DNA from: Ascarosepion bandense
Lineage: Eukaryota > Mollusca > Cephalopoda > Sepiida > Sepiidae
NCBI GenBank assembly: GCA_037127315.1
Contig: JBBBDQ010000403.1
Location: forward strand, 1,438,001-1,502,000
Direction: 5' to 3'
DNA length: 64,000 bases
This document shows positions 1-11,973 of the stretch, in pieces. The position numbers and the translations under genes are program-made. How positions within the stretch are numbered: the first letter of the stretch is position 1; the number at the start of each line of letters is the position of its first letter. The notes under the pieces were generated by a model that saw only the letters and a list, made by a program, of their open reading frames with translations, did no database searches and was not told where the DNA came from.

Positions 1-455
1 GGTCAAGGTGGCTGCTGGAAGAACCTGTGTCTGGCAACTGAACTCTGCACCATGCCACACAAGCAGGAGAACCCAGTCATGGCTGACTGACAATTTCTGT
101 GACCACATCATTCCTTACATCTGGCCACCTAACTCCCCAGGCTGCAACCCCCTTGGTTATTATGTGTGGGGTGCAGTTGAGTGAGAGATCACCAAAGATG
201 AACGGAAGGCAAGGATTATGGCAGCATTCACCAACTTAAATAAGAGACTATCCAGAAGAGTTGCAGGAGATTCTGAAGTTGTCTGGAGGCCGTGTTTGAA
301 GCCAATGGAGGTTTTATTGAATAAATTTACTCTTCAGTATTTCAAGATATTTTTGTATAATTTTGTTAAATATATCTGTTAAAATGAGATTTCAGTGTTA
401 TTTTAATTTTTCTTTTTTACTTAATTTAGACGATAATTTATCCATCGCAGCCTAT
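1..455 (+). mobile_element. 3' part of an IS630/Tc1-mariner superfamily DNA transposon (copy 1, cut by window edge)
   Basis: Mixed-frame translation of the first 300 bases gives the C-terminal half of a DDE transposase, including a stretch like NSPGCNPLGYYVWGAVE. Two further copies at 31,051 and 51,693 read similarly. In this copy the residues expected to be Asp in the last catalytic block (PDCNPLD in copy 31,051) read Gly, and frames are broken, so it is dead. The right end carries a terminal inverted repeat, TAATTTATCCATCGCA, matching the ends of the copy at 51,693. The 5' half lies outside the window. Family placement rests on the conserved W-P-P-N-S-P-D-x-N-P-L-D type block. Confidence 0.7.
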
Positions 456-474
456 GCGTGTGTGTGTGTGTGTG

Positions 475-535
<61 letters not shown>

Positions 536-560
536 GTTGAGAGAGAGAGATAGTAATTTT
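456..560. repeat. Compound microsatellite (GT)n-(CT)n-(TA)n followed by GAGA
   Basis: A run of GT, then CT, then TA dinucleotides follows directly on the transposon end, and a short GAGAGAGA tract follows that. The same order of simple repeats follows the sister element at 52,473. Confidence 0.9.
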
Positions 561-2220
561 TTATTTAATTTTTATCGATACACAATAAAATCGCAAATGA
601 CATAGTTCTTTTTACTTTCTGAAATTCAATAAAGGACAAGAACCAAGAACAGGACTTCCTTTTCTGAGTATGAAATTCATGTTCTGGGTTGCAATGCAGA
701 CTGAGAAAATAAAATGCAAATGAAGAACTCTTTTTAATTTTTAATTTTTATTTTAACTAAAATCTGGTGGTGGTGGTTCTAAGAGTAGTAGTAGTAGTAG
801 GACAGATATAAGAAATTTAGATCAAGATGTTTAGACATCATGGTTGCTAAGAGTGATTGGTAACCTGGGAGAAGCAGGTGTTAAAATCTTTTCCAATTGA
901 TTATTAGCTTAAAAGCATTAGGGAGCACATACTTTTTCAATGTTCAATATTATTTGTTTGAATATAAGAAAATTACAGCTGAAGATATTATTTCTAAATC
1001 CAGATGCAATATTCAGTTTATTGTAGACAGATTATATCAAAGTTTAAATGATAGCAATGTTTTTGACTTTCAATTGTCCATGATAATTCCATTTTAATTT
1101 CTAATTTAATTAATGACTGCAGAGAAAGTAACATCTGTTGTGGGCCAATTATGGTAACCAACTCCATGGACTATTAAAAAATTGTGAAGTGACACTGAAA
1201 AGGCAAGGATGGCAAAAACAAAATATAAGGTGACAAAGTTACCTTAGTCTGTCAACTTTTATTTGTGATGTTTTACAGTTCAAAATGATCTCTTGGGTCA
1301 CACGCAGAACTGTTGTTGAGTGAGTGGTGTCCATTGCTTATAGACTTGAATCATTAGTGTATGCAGTTAACAATAAGTAGGTCAAGAAATGGGGCCTGAA
1401 TTGCCAGTCGTTGCTGGCATTGGGTAGATTGGATTAGTCTGTCATGTGTTTGCCATAGTCGGATTGCGCAAACTGCGCTATCTGTCGAAGTGTGGTTCAC
1501 TGTGTTTGACTGGTGTGTAGACTACATTAGCAGTCAGTCATTGATCCAGTCAGATTGCTATGCTAGAGGTTACTGTTGTGTCAATCTAGACTGGTCACTG
1601 GAAATCACTGCATCAGGTTGGTGAATATCTTGTAAAGATGGACTTTCCTACTCTGAAAAGGGCAGGTGTAATGACTAGAGGAAAGACTTGTTGGTTATCC
1701 TGAAAAAGACAGTTGTTTTGTTGCCCTGAAAAGGACAATTGTGGTAGAAGTTTTAGCAGGTGTAGTAGCAAGTCAGATACATCAGGCAGTGTGGTAGCAG
1801 TGGATGTAGTCCTAAGGTAGCGTCAGATACCTTTCAATTAGAAATAAGAAAATATAAGTGTTGACAAGATTATTTAAACAAATAAAAAGGTAAAATGTCC
1901 TTCCTTTGCCCCTGCAACCCTAGTTGTTGTTTGCCTTAGGCTGCACCTTTTATATGCCTCTCTGTACATCACAGTCATTGTGAGCCTCATTTTGTTGAGT
2001 CATGATCATGTGATGTCAAGAACCAGAGCTTTTGAGGTGAGTAGCCTGAGCTACGATACATCTTTCATTTGCATTTGATATTAATTTTCAATTAAAAACA
2101 TTTAAAAAAAACAACTGTTTTTACTCACAAGTTATTACTTTATAAGTTATTTCTTTTACCATCTGAATAGCATTGAATATCGCTACCACATCTGAACTGA
2201 TACTTCTGCTGTATAATTAG
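561..2220. other. Unassigned stretch with a locally GC-richer part (about 1,380-1,820)
   Basis: I recognise no coding exon. The part from about 1,380 to 1,820 is richer in G+C and CpG than its surroundings and may be a young repeat of unknown family. On the minus strand it contains three similar hairpins around 1,645-1,735 (see findings). The rest is plain AT-rich sequence with a short AGT repeat near 786. Confidence 0.5.
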
Positions 2221-2600
2221 AGATACTTGAAAAAAACACAAAGAAGAATCTGCAATGTTATTGGTCCTGACCTGGCATCTAGGCTTCAAGTCACTTTCCA
2301 GCTGCCTTAATGTAGCTTCCCTGTGCCTTTTCTGTAAATAGTTTTATGGTAATTGTTCTGATGAGCTTTCCTCTTTGGTATCTAGATTTTATGAATTTAA
2401 GTGTAAGACTGGTGGAAAGATCTCATCATCTTATAGTTGAAATGGCTATATGTAACTGTAAGTTCTATGCTAACAGTTTTTTCTATCGTACTTCTTGCTT
2501 GTGGGACTCTCTTTCAGTTTCTATTATTCCTGTTAACTTTGATCTTCAAAAATTTAAATGCAATATTGATCATTATCTTCTGTTTTCTTAATTCCTGTTC
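2221..2600 (+). mobile_element. LINE family A fragment, C-terminal end of the reverse transcriptase ORF (degenerate)
   Basis: Fragments in several frames follow the order seen in the better copy at 47,872: leucine-rich start, a stretch ending in cysteine-asparagine-valine-isoleucine, a sequence like LCLFCK, SFFYRTSCLWDSL, and a final LQKFKCNIDHYLL. The equivalents in 47,872 are SFFPRTSRLWNSL and LQEFKCKVNRHLL. Frameshifts and the lack of a start show an old, 5'-truncated copy. No poly-A tail is visible after it. Confidence 0.7.
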
Positions 2601-2919
2601 TTTTATTATTCTCTTTCCTTGATAGTGATTTTCCTATATTCTCTAACACTCAGTAAAACCTTATGTCTTTGCAGTTTTATTACCTTGATTGGGGGTGAAA
2701 TGATCAAAAATATTTGACTGTAAAAAAATGAAGCTTGAATTTTTATTTAACAGAAAATAATTTTATTTGTAAAGTTAAACTAAACTTATTCCATCTAAAT
2801 CATTATCTAGATTCTTCACACTATTAAAAATATTTATCAATTGATAAAATATATTTAAATAGAATCTTAAAATTATATTATATATTTGAAAATTTCAAAT
2901 TGGAAAAAAAAAAAGAAAA

Positions 2920-3271
2920 AAATTTCGTTTTTCGTATTTCGAATTTTTTAAAGCGCTATTAGTCTTGACCTCCTGCAACCTCTATAGTTGGCGGATAATG
3001 TCGGATACCGTCTGCTTGTGACGCGAGGAGCGTTTTTATTTTTTTTATTCTGACCAGGATACAACGAGAGAGGTACTTTTTTATTTGTTTAAGTAATCTT
3101 GTCAACACTTATATTTTCTTATTTCTAATTGAAAGGTAACAAGATTTCACAATTATCCAATTTCGTCAAAAAGAAAAGATTATTTTCCGTTGCTTTTTTA
3201 ATAGTTTCTCTGGAGATCCGTTTCGTTTTTTTCGGATTCCGATTTTGTATTTATCTTCTTTGAAAAGTCGG
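2920..3271. promoter_or_regulatory. CpG-rich island-like segment, candidate promoter and non-coding first exon
   Basis: I count 18 CpG dinucleotides here, against one CpG in 30,301-31,000, so the CpG depletion typical of this window is absent. The core (2,940-3,080) is GC-richer and ends in AGAG|GTACTT at 3,073, a usable donor site. No TATA box or ORF stands out. The coding part of GPD2 downstream begins after a splice acceptor, so a non-coding first exon must exist somewhere upstream. Placing it here is inference only, and another gene or an unmethylated repeat is possible. Confidence 0.3.
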
Positions 3272-6200
3272 CTGCCAGTTTCATGATTTGAGAGAAGAAA
3301 AACTATCCACTTTTAAATGCTTTTTATTACTTTGTATGGAAAACAAGTAAATGTTTATATTAAATAATACTGAATGTTTTATCTATTTTTCATTTGTCTG
3401 ATGAGAATATTATGTTTCAATAGTTTTAAAAATGTCTTTTATATGTTGCTTTTAACGCTTTTAGGTTGTTAATTTTTTAAAAATCCATTATAAACCAGTT
3501 TTAACGAATTTTTATATTTTATTCAGAAACACTTGTTGTTTTCGGTTGAAATTAAAATAGAGTAGAAAAAGAAAAATGCTCCAAATCTTTGTAAAAATAA
3601 AATCATAAAATGTGTTTAAGGAAGAAGAAATAAATATTTCTCTTGATTAAAACGAGTAAATTCATTTTTATCAATTTAAAAAAAATTGACTTTTTTTTGT
3701 ATTTAAAAAAAATAAATTTTTGAATGGAAAAAAAACAAAACAAAAAAACCCCAACCTTTTTTTCTATTTAAGATACGCTTTTTTTTTTTCGTTAAGGTGT
3801 ATTTTTGAAACTTCAGTTCCAACCACGAAAGAAAAATAATCTAAATTAAAAAAGTTAAAAAGTGATTTTGTTTGAAATTTACATATTTTTTTAATTTTCA
3901 CTTTACTGATTCTAATTATTAAATTAAATAACAATATCACTGAGAAAAGTTTGAAACTTTGAAGCGATGTAATGAACTTAAAAAATGTAATCTTTTCTTT
4001 TGGCTAAAAATATTTTTTTTTACTCTCCTAAAAGGAAAATTCTTTACTTTTATAAATAAATAAATGAAATCATAATTTTTTTACCAAGTCTCTAAAAGAA
4101 AAGAATATGATGAGCTGTAACTGTAAAAGAAAAATCTATTTAAAAATAAAAACGATGGTTAGTTTTCATCTAAAATAAGGAATTAATAACAGAAAGCGAA
4201 AATATTTTAAGACCATAAAAAACCATTTTTATTTATTCATAAAGCAGCAGTTTTGATGTGTAGTAGTAGGAAAGGCAGATTTTATTAATGAATCACCTTG
4301 AAAAAAAAAAGAGCTAAAAAGCAGAAACCTGTTGTTTATTCAGCAAATAAATACAAAAACATCATATTTAAAAAATAGAACCTAACCAATGAATTTTTAT
4401 AAATTATAAAAACTAAAAAGAAAAAAGATTTTCACTAACGTAAAAATTAATTATTGTGACATCGTGTCAGTGTTGTAGTAAAATAAATTGTTGATTGTGT
4501 ACATTAAACGGACATTAAAATACCATTTTTAAAAGTTGTTTAATTAGTTTGCTAATAATTGCTAAGGTATTGAATAAAATAAAAATGTGCTATTTTTCCA
4601 AACGTATAAAAGATGTTTTTTTTTTTAATTTAATCTTTAAAAAAAAAAATGTTACTTTCACTTTTATCAAAATTTTACTAATAGTTATTTTATATAATTA
4701 TTAATTCATTACATTTTGAAGTATTTTCTACTTTTTTCCGATTACAGGAAAAACCAAAACAAAACCAAGTTCATTTTTTTTTTTTTTACTCTTTTAAGGA
4801 ATTCCAACTGTCGTGTAGTGTTCACTAGTGACTAGAGAGAAAGTATCTTTTCTCAGTAACACTTAACCACAAATTATGACAAATAAAATAAAAATCCCTA
4901 CTAACTACAAGAAAACAAGTTGTTACTACTTTGGCTTTCCACGCATTTGATTTTTTTTCTTTATAATTTTTTAACAATCATTATTTTGTTGAACAATTCA
5001 CTCATCTTCCCAAGACCGACTAAAAAAAACAAAACAAACTCTACTCAGAATACAAATTCTCCAAGAAAAAAAAGGATAAGTATTTTTTTTTTAATTTTAG
5101 AAATTTTAAGAATTATTTATAACAATAACATCTTAACTTTTAATGTTAATTTGTGTACGGAAACTTGTACGTTTACTTTTTATTTTTAATTTATTACTTA
5201 CTCGCTTACTAAATGTTGGAAAATAAAATACTAATCGAAAAAAAAAATTAAAAAATAAGTTTTTCATCATAAATTTTATTTATGGTAAAATTATGGCTTC
5301 GCTCGAACTTTAGTGGCAAAATCTTAAATTTTTGTTTTGTACCTTTTCTGAGTTTGTCATAAAAATACCATCTTTCCTAATTAGAAACACATTAGGTTAC
5401 CGTTAAAAAGTCTCTACTCCTACTAGAATTTACGGTTACCTGTACTTTATAGTTGGCCGTGTTAAACTCTTATTTATTTTTTTTTAACATGAAAACACTT
5501 TTAGTTTCCTCTGCTGGCTAAGAACGAAGATAAAAAGGGTAGATTAATTTTTATTTTACTAAACAACTACCTTTACGTTTTTTTTTTTTGTATTTTTTCT
5601 TTTCAATTTCTAATTCTATTTTAAATAAGTTGAAACAATATTCATAAGCATTCCTTATACCAGATTCATTTACTGATTTTAATTCTATTTTTTATTGTAG
5701 GTGAAATTTGTAAACAAAATTGAATATTTAATTTTTCTGTAACTTTTCTTTTCCTCGTATAGAGTTGGTAAGGGCGTACTCAGTAATAATCTCTCTCTCT
5801 CTCTCTAGTTTCATATTTTTATTTTTAACGTAATGCTTTTTTTGTTTATGGTCAGAAGTTATTGAAGGAAAAAAATATTTTATTCTACCCCGATAACAGT
5901 CACTAACACTTTTTGTTTTTGACATACCATTAAACTTTGATTTTTGGATTGTTGCCAGGAATCTTTCTCATGGGGCCTGATATTTTAATTTTTGTAAAGA
6001 AAGAAAAAGGAGTGGTTTTTCGACGACCGTAAAATTGAGACGTTGCTCAATAGATAGCTTAGCTCGTCGTCCAATTTAAACATTTTTTTTTTGTCTTTCA
6101 CCATCACAACACATTATTCTGCAATCTTTCATATTGCAATCACAAAAACAAAAATCGCATCTTCTAAGTTAAATGCTCGAATAATGAGCTATCGCTTATC

Positions 6201-7700
6201 CTCCTGCCACATTATTTATTTTATGTGGGTTTTCTAAATTATTTTTCTTTTCAATGTATATTCCTACTTAAGTTTATTTTGAACCCATCTAATTTAAAAA
6301 CAAACAACGAATTGTTTTTAACATGAAGCCATGGAGATCCTAACAGCGTGGTCACGTGACCTGTTTTACTCTTGAAAAATGTACTTTTATCATTTGGATG
6401 ACTTGTTTCTGCTTGTTTACTTTTTTTTTTAGGAATTAATAATTCACTTGTATAAAAAATACGATGAAATGTTTGAATACCATTATTCTTTTTAGAAACT
6501 ACTAACAGTTATTTTACGGACAAATTAATCATTCACTGTTACTGTTTCGCTGTTCAACATATCTTATTTTTTCTTTTATTCAGTGCAACTTGTAAACAAG
6601 TCAATAATTGACAAGTTGTTTTTCTGCTGTTGCAAGAGCCATAATGGACTATTTCTCACATTTTAATGAAAATCCAGTTTTAACTTCGAGACATTATTGT
6701 TTTTTTTTTTGTGTTGAATCGTATTAAAAAAATTGTTGGTAAATTTTTGTTTTCGGTCCCGAAGGCTTTTAGCCCTTCAAAATTTTCCAAAATAGCCTTA
6801 ATTCCGTGCAAATGTATATGCTGAACTCAAATCAATAATTATTTATTGAAGAAACCTACCTTTATTGATGTTAACGACCAGAAAAAAAAATCGAACTTCA
6901 CCTCGATCTTTTTGTCACCCACTATTCTCTCACAGACAAGTTATTAACTGCTGAATGACTTTTGGCGTAGGACACAAATTATTTATGATCAGTAAACTGA
7001 CAATATTTTCTTTCTTTACTAATGATTAATTTTATTTTTAGAATAACTTGGTTCTTTCGTTAGCAAATTCATGATTTGTCCTCATTGCCAATGCCTTCTT
7101 TTTTTAACTGCCATTTTCTGAGGTTTGCATTCAGAATTAACAGTTAAACTGTAGTGTAATGAATGGTTAAGGTGGACTGTTAGCAATTAGCCTCATGTTT
7201 AAGAAACAAATATAGTTTCTTAATCTTATTTCTTTCTTTTCTATATTTGGGTCGTAAATATTTTTTTACACACAATTTTCTTTCAGTTTTTGTTTTTCTT
7301 TGAATTGATTTCCTATGTTGCTCGGAGAAACATTATTTTGATAAATTGTTTTTTATATTTTGTTTGCAGAAACAATAAATTGGATTTTATTTTGTTCAAG
7401 ATTTTGAAAATATGAATTGATTTTTTTTAGCAGAACTGTAGCAGAATGTTGTCGAATTACATTTTTATTTTACAATATTGTCTGGTTGCATCATGTTTGC
7501 AAAGAAATAATGCATTTATCTTCTCTATTTAATACTTCATCTTCAATTTTCGAAAATGAAATTCTTCCAAATTAAACAACTATCCAATAACATGTTGATG
7601 TAGTGTAGTTCTTCTCTTTTACCTGAAGCAGCAGCTCTGGGACGTGACAATCTGTCAATTGTGTTGGTATCCTTAGCTAGACCGTGTGTGAATTAGTGGG
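3272..7700. other. Transposon-poor AT-rich block that retains CpG
   Basis: No LINE, SINE, LTR or transposase remnant is recognisable over about 4.4 kb. The block has long poly-A and poly-T runs and many CpG sites scattered through it. Short open frames here are low-complexity (Lys, Asn, Phe, Ile-rich) and not convincing genes. It reads like a promoter-proximal first intron or other unmethylated non-coding DNA. Confidence 0.4.
6351..6360. promoter_or_regulatory. Palindromic E-box GTCACGTGAC
   Basis: A perfect 10-base palindrome matching the consensus bound by bHLH-zip factors (USF, TFEB/MITF, SREBP class). It lies inside the CpG-retaining block. Binding is not shown, and a single site can occur by chance. 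Confidence 0.3.
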
Positions 7701-7858
7701 CTCATCAACATGTCCATACCACCACTGGCTTCCTTTAAAAAAAAAGAAGAAAAAATACATTTTAAATAATTTATTTAAATAAATTTCTTCTTTGAAGTTA
7801 AATTTTGTCTTTTATTTGAGAGAAATAAAAAATACACTTGTAAACAGTTTTTTAGACA

Positions 7859-8449
7859 TTAAATCATGAGGGTAAGGCCGAGGTGGCGCAATGTATTGCT
7901 CTCAGGGAGAATTGCTTGGTCCATGCTTATGGGAGGCAGGAGAGGTTGCCTGTGATGGTTGACAGACAACAGCTTGGTCTTAGAAGCATTGAAGTTGACA
8001 AGCCATTTCCCCCAATTCACCACAGAGTGTAGATCCTGTTCAAGGTCAGTAGCGAGATTATGTCTATCCGCCGTGACAGGTTTCTTACTGGTGCGGGAGT
8101 ATATTGTGGTGTCATCTACATAGATGCCTACATGGCCCTTGATCTCATCTGGGAGGTCGTTGATGAAAATAAGGAAGAGCGTCGGGCCCAGGATAGAGCC
8201 TGGTGGGACACCAGCATTCGTAGTGTAGGATGAAGAGGCATACCCATTAAAAAAGACATTCATTTTGCGGTTATTTAAAAAAGATTGGATTAGGTCAAGC
8301 AGGCGACCGGTAATACCGTAACCCCGTAGCTTGCATAGAAGGCCAGAGTGCCAAACCCTGTCAAAAGCCTTGGAGATGTCCAGAGCAACTGTGTGAGCCT
8401 CGTCAGACTCATCAAAAGTTTGTTTTTTTTCTAATTGGTCTGTACTCCT
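7859..8449 (-). mobile_element. LINE family A reverse transcriptase core, inverted 5' segment
   Basis: An open frame of 197 codons encodes a non-LTR reverse transcriptase: DISKAFDRVWH near residue 26, GVPPGSILGPTLF near residue 81, catalytic YVDD near residue 110, and FNASKTKLLSVNHHRQPLL near residue 154. It has no endonuclease and no C-terminal end, so it is a fragment. The frame is intact and the sequence comparatively GC-rich, so the insertion is fairly young. The matching 3' tail lies directly to the right on the opposite strand, which fits 5' inversion during insertion. The clade (jockey or CR1-like) is not certain. Confidence 0.85.
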
Positions 8450-8549
8450 CACTCTCTTCTAATTAATCTTTTTACAGTTATGTAGCCCTCACACATCAAT
8501 GGCATTTCCGCCTTGCTTGGAGTGAAATGATTAAAAAAAAAAAAAAAAA
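8450..8549 (+). mobile_element. LINE family A 3' UTR and poly-A tail
   Basis: The sequence TGTAGCCCTCACACATCA, then GCTTGGAGTGAAATGATT, then 17 A matches the 3' end of the copy at 47,872 (TGTAGCCCCATGCACA, then GCTTGGGGTGAGATGATT and A's). It is on the strand opposite to the adjoining reverse transcriptase segment. Confidence 0.8.
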
Positions 8550-11500
8550 TTTATACAACAATAACATCATTAGCACTGTCATTCATCGAACCACTATATA
8601 AAATTAGGTACCTCAAAGAAAAGAAGAAAAAAGTGATATCTAAGGACAAAGTTTAAAAAAAAAAAAAAATGCATTTTAAATCTTTCTTGGAGATTTTAAT
8701 TTTAGCTTTAATTCCGAACTAATTAAATTTTTTAATATTTCCAGTAAGCAAGATCCTTTGTTTGCTGCATTTCAAACCATATTTAAATTGATTGGAATCA
8801 ATTATATTTTTTAAATCGTAAAAATTGGTCATATTGAGAAATCTGTCAACACCCACTACATAATTCTTTGTATTAAATCTTTCAAAAATAAAATGTCTTC
8901 ATTTTATTGTATTTTTTATTATGATTCAGAGCAGATTTTCTGTAATGTAATTGAGTCCTGTTTGGGAAAAGAAATTTGATTTAAATTTTTGAGGACTTGT
9001 AGCATTTAAATGTTACAAAAATGAATTTCTTAAAGTTTCATAAAATTAAATAACTGGGGGCTAATTAATATATCTATATTTTTTAAATATTTCTAAAATT
9101 ATTTTATTGTTTATGAATAAACCCTAAAATTTTCATTAAATCTGACAATTTATCTGATTTTCTAAATCACTGTTTGTTAGTTTTTTACCCATCAAAAAAA
9201 ATGATGCTTAAATTTCCCTTTCTAATTTATGGTACCCCACTAATGCAAGAAAAACACCTTTTAACCAAATTTTAAAAGGTTCTAAAAAGATTAAAAAATA
9301 TAATTTAATAATAAAAATGCTTTGGTCTTTCCTCTTAATAAAGATTTTGATGCTAAAACTTTAAGTTTTGGGCATTTTTTATGTATGCTCAATTTTTCGC
9401 TAATCTTTGGATTCCTTTCAAAGTTGTAAAATTAATAATAATATTGATTTATGCCCAAAAGTTGTCATAAAGGTCATAGTCTTCTGTCACCCCAAAGCTT
9501 GCATAAAATTTTATCAAAAGGACTATAATGTAGAAATTGGTATTGTTTATGCTTAACAATAAATTATAAGTTAACAATGATTTAAGAATATAATTTTCTG
9601 AGTTTTATTGAATTATTTTTGGTAAGGTTTTCGAGAAATTGTTTATTCATACATGATTTATTTTATTTTTTACATCCTCATGGTTTTTTCATTTATATAA
9701 ATGTAAAAAAAAAAAAATAAATTTGGGAACATAACCCAAATTAAAAAGTACACAAAATATTAATATTTCCATAAAGTTTTCTAGTTAAATAACCTGTTTA
9801 GTATAAAATTCTTTTTGCTTGCTTTAATTTTTGAAAAATGCATTCATTTTGTCCCCTACAAATATCCTCTTTTTTTTCAATCTGCCTTAAAAAGCTGGAA
9901 CAATTATTAATCACACCAGGGAATGTGGTGCCAGTCTTCCAAGGCTCAGTAACAATGTTCTTTAATTCATGTGAGGCACAGTAACCGATCTTGTAGTGTT
10001 CATACTGTTACCCATGTTGATTGACAACTATGAAAATCTGTAGAATGCTATGTACACTACAGTGCATTGACTGATCAGTAGAATGGTACCAGATTTAAGT
10101 TGGTATGTGATTTTATGCAATGTTCTCCTTTGTTAGGTGGGCAACCATTCTTGTCAGTTGCCTTTAATATTCTTGGTATATACAAGAAAAATCTAAAACA
10201 GTTGCCACTAAAGTGATAGTAACCTCATCCTTCTGTCCCTAATAATTAAACCACAATCAGTGTTAAATACTTTCCTATGGCATGCACAGTTACACTATAA
10301 TACCTTTACAATACATATTATATTGCACATAGGTCATCTGGTTGAATCCATTTTTCCAAGTTAGAGGGCAAGGGAAAGAATATCATCTAGTGTGTGCCTA
10401 CTTATTTATTTATTTTTTTTTGTACTTCATTTTATATATATCCTTTATCACTTGCAAATCCATCAATCAGCTGTTTACTTCATTTTATAATTTTTAATTA
10501 TTCAATTTAGCAATAATTAACCCTTTTAACAAATAACAAACTTTAAAATCTATTTGATTACACTGGTATGTAGATTGAACATACACTATTTCTTTTTATA
10601 TGGCCTTTGTCTTTGGGGCCTTCTTTCAATAGAGATGCAATTATGTCATTCTCAATGATAAAAAAATTGCATATATCTTTTTAAAAATATGTTTAACTAA
10701 AAACAAACTTTTTAAAGGTTGATTATTTTTATTATTCAATAAGATATTTTAATAAAGACAATTAGGTATATCTATATTTTCTATTATTTTAAAAATCCCT
10801 AATGATTTATATTAAGTTCCTTTATTATTTAGTAATAATTGAAAAATGAAATCATTACACTAAAATTAACAATGAATGTTAATATATTTTGCATAGTTTT
10901 TAAATTCAAAAACAAACAAAAAATACTTTCTAGCCATAGAATCTGATAATGTCATTTATTATCACTTCCTCAAAAATTCCAACATACCTTCCTAAAACAC
11001 AGCATTTATTTCTCATTCTGGCCTAATGATGTCTCACAGAACAACATGAAATGTATTATGTACAAAAGCTTTTCCACTTTGTTTCATCTATATATGTATT
11101 TCTACCAACTTGCTATATGTTCCAAAACTTGGTTCTACCGATTGTGCATTTGCAAATCTTGTATATGTAATACATATAATGTATGTTGGCTGGATTTGGC
11201 TTCAGATAACCCGTGGTGGTTGGTATACCATAAAATTTAAACAGCCAAATTAAATATATACATTTTTTATAAAATTCTTTTATTAATTTAAAATGTGTTT
11301 AATATATAAATTTGTTAAATGTATGAATTTGTCTAAATATATAAGTCTGTTATATATGTTAATTTGTTAAATATACAAACTTCTTGAAATTGTTCTTAAC
11401 TTTTTGTTCGATTTTTAATAATTCGATTCGGCATTAAATGACCCAAGATGGGTTGATACACCACAAAACAAACAAACATTGTTTCATTATCTCCACTTTT

Positions 11501-11960
11501 GTTAGGATTCTATTCTACATTAAACAAACAACCATAAAGATTCTTTGTTTACTTTTTTGGTTTTGATAATAATGTGACACGATAACTAGGTGTATATTAA
11601 ATTGGATTTGTAAAATATGTATTTTATTATAATAGATTAAGAATAGGAAATGGTTAAGAATAGAAAAATAGTTTAAAAACATGTGTTTCTTGTTTAACAA
11701 AAGTGAAAAAGAAGAGGAAAAAATAAACGCTTTTTCTTTTATAAGGAAATTTGTGGAAGAGAAAAGGGTATCAGATTACTGTTAAATCCTACCAGTCTTC
11801 CAATAAATATTTGACTAAGTGATTTGATGTGATAAAAGATAAAGTTTAGGAAATAGATTTTTGAGTGACCAGGTCAAAAACTGTCTTTACTGTATCTTGA
11901 CCACACATTAAGAAAAGATAATAGAATTTTCCCTTTCTCCAGGCAATAAAAAAACGCCTG
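8550..11960. other. Unassigned AT-rich non-coding DNA
   Basis: About 3.4 kb without a recognisable gene or element. It holds several homopolymer runs (for example A15 near 8,654 and A13 near 9,706) and slightly more complex sequence at about 9,890-10,390 that I could not place. Open frames here lack any motif. Confidence 0.4.
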
Positions 11961-11973
11961 ATTACGGGTAAAG

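Noticed and set aside
363..605. Open frame of 80 codons rich in Ser-Leu and Tyr-Ile repeats
   Set aside because: Entirely made by the CT and TA microsatellite. No domain, not a gene.
1741..1860. Histone gene upstream of the stem-loops on the minus strand
   Set aside because: Translation shows no histone sequence in any frame.
4920..5189. 89-codon open frame in the CpG-retaining block
   Set aside because: Low-complexity, Lys/Asn/Phe-rich, and without recognisable motif or splice context.
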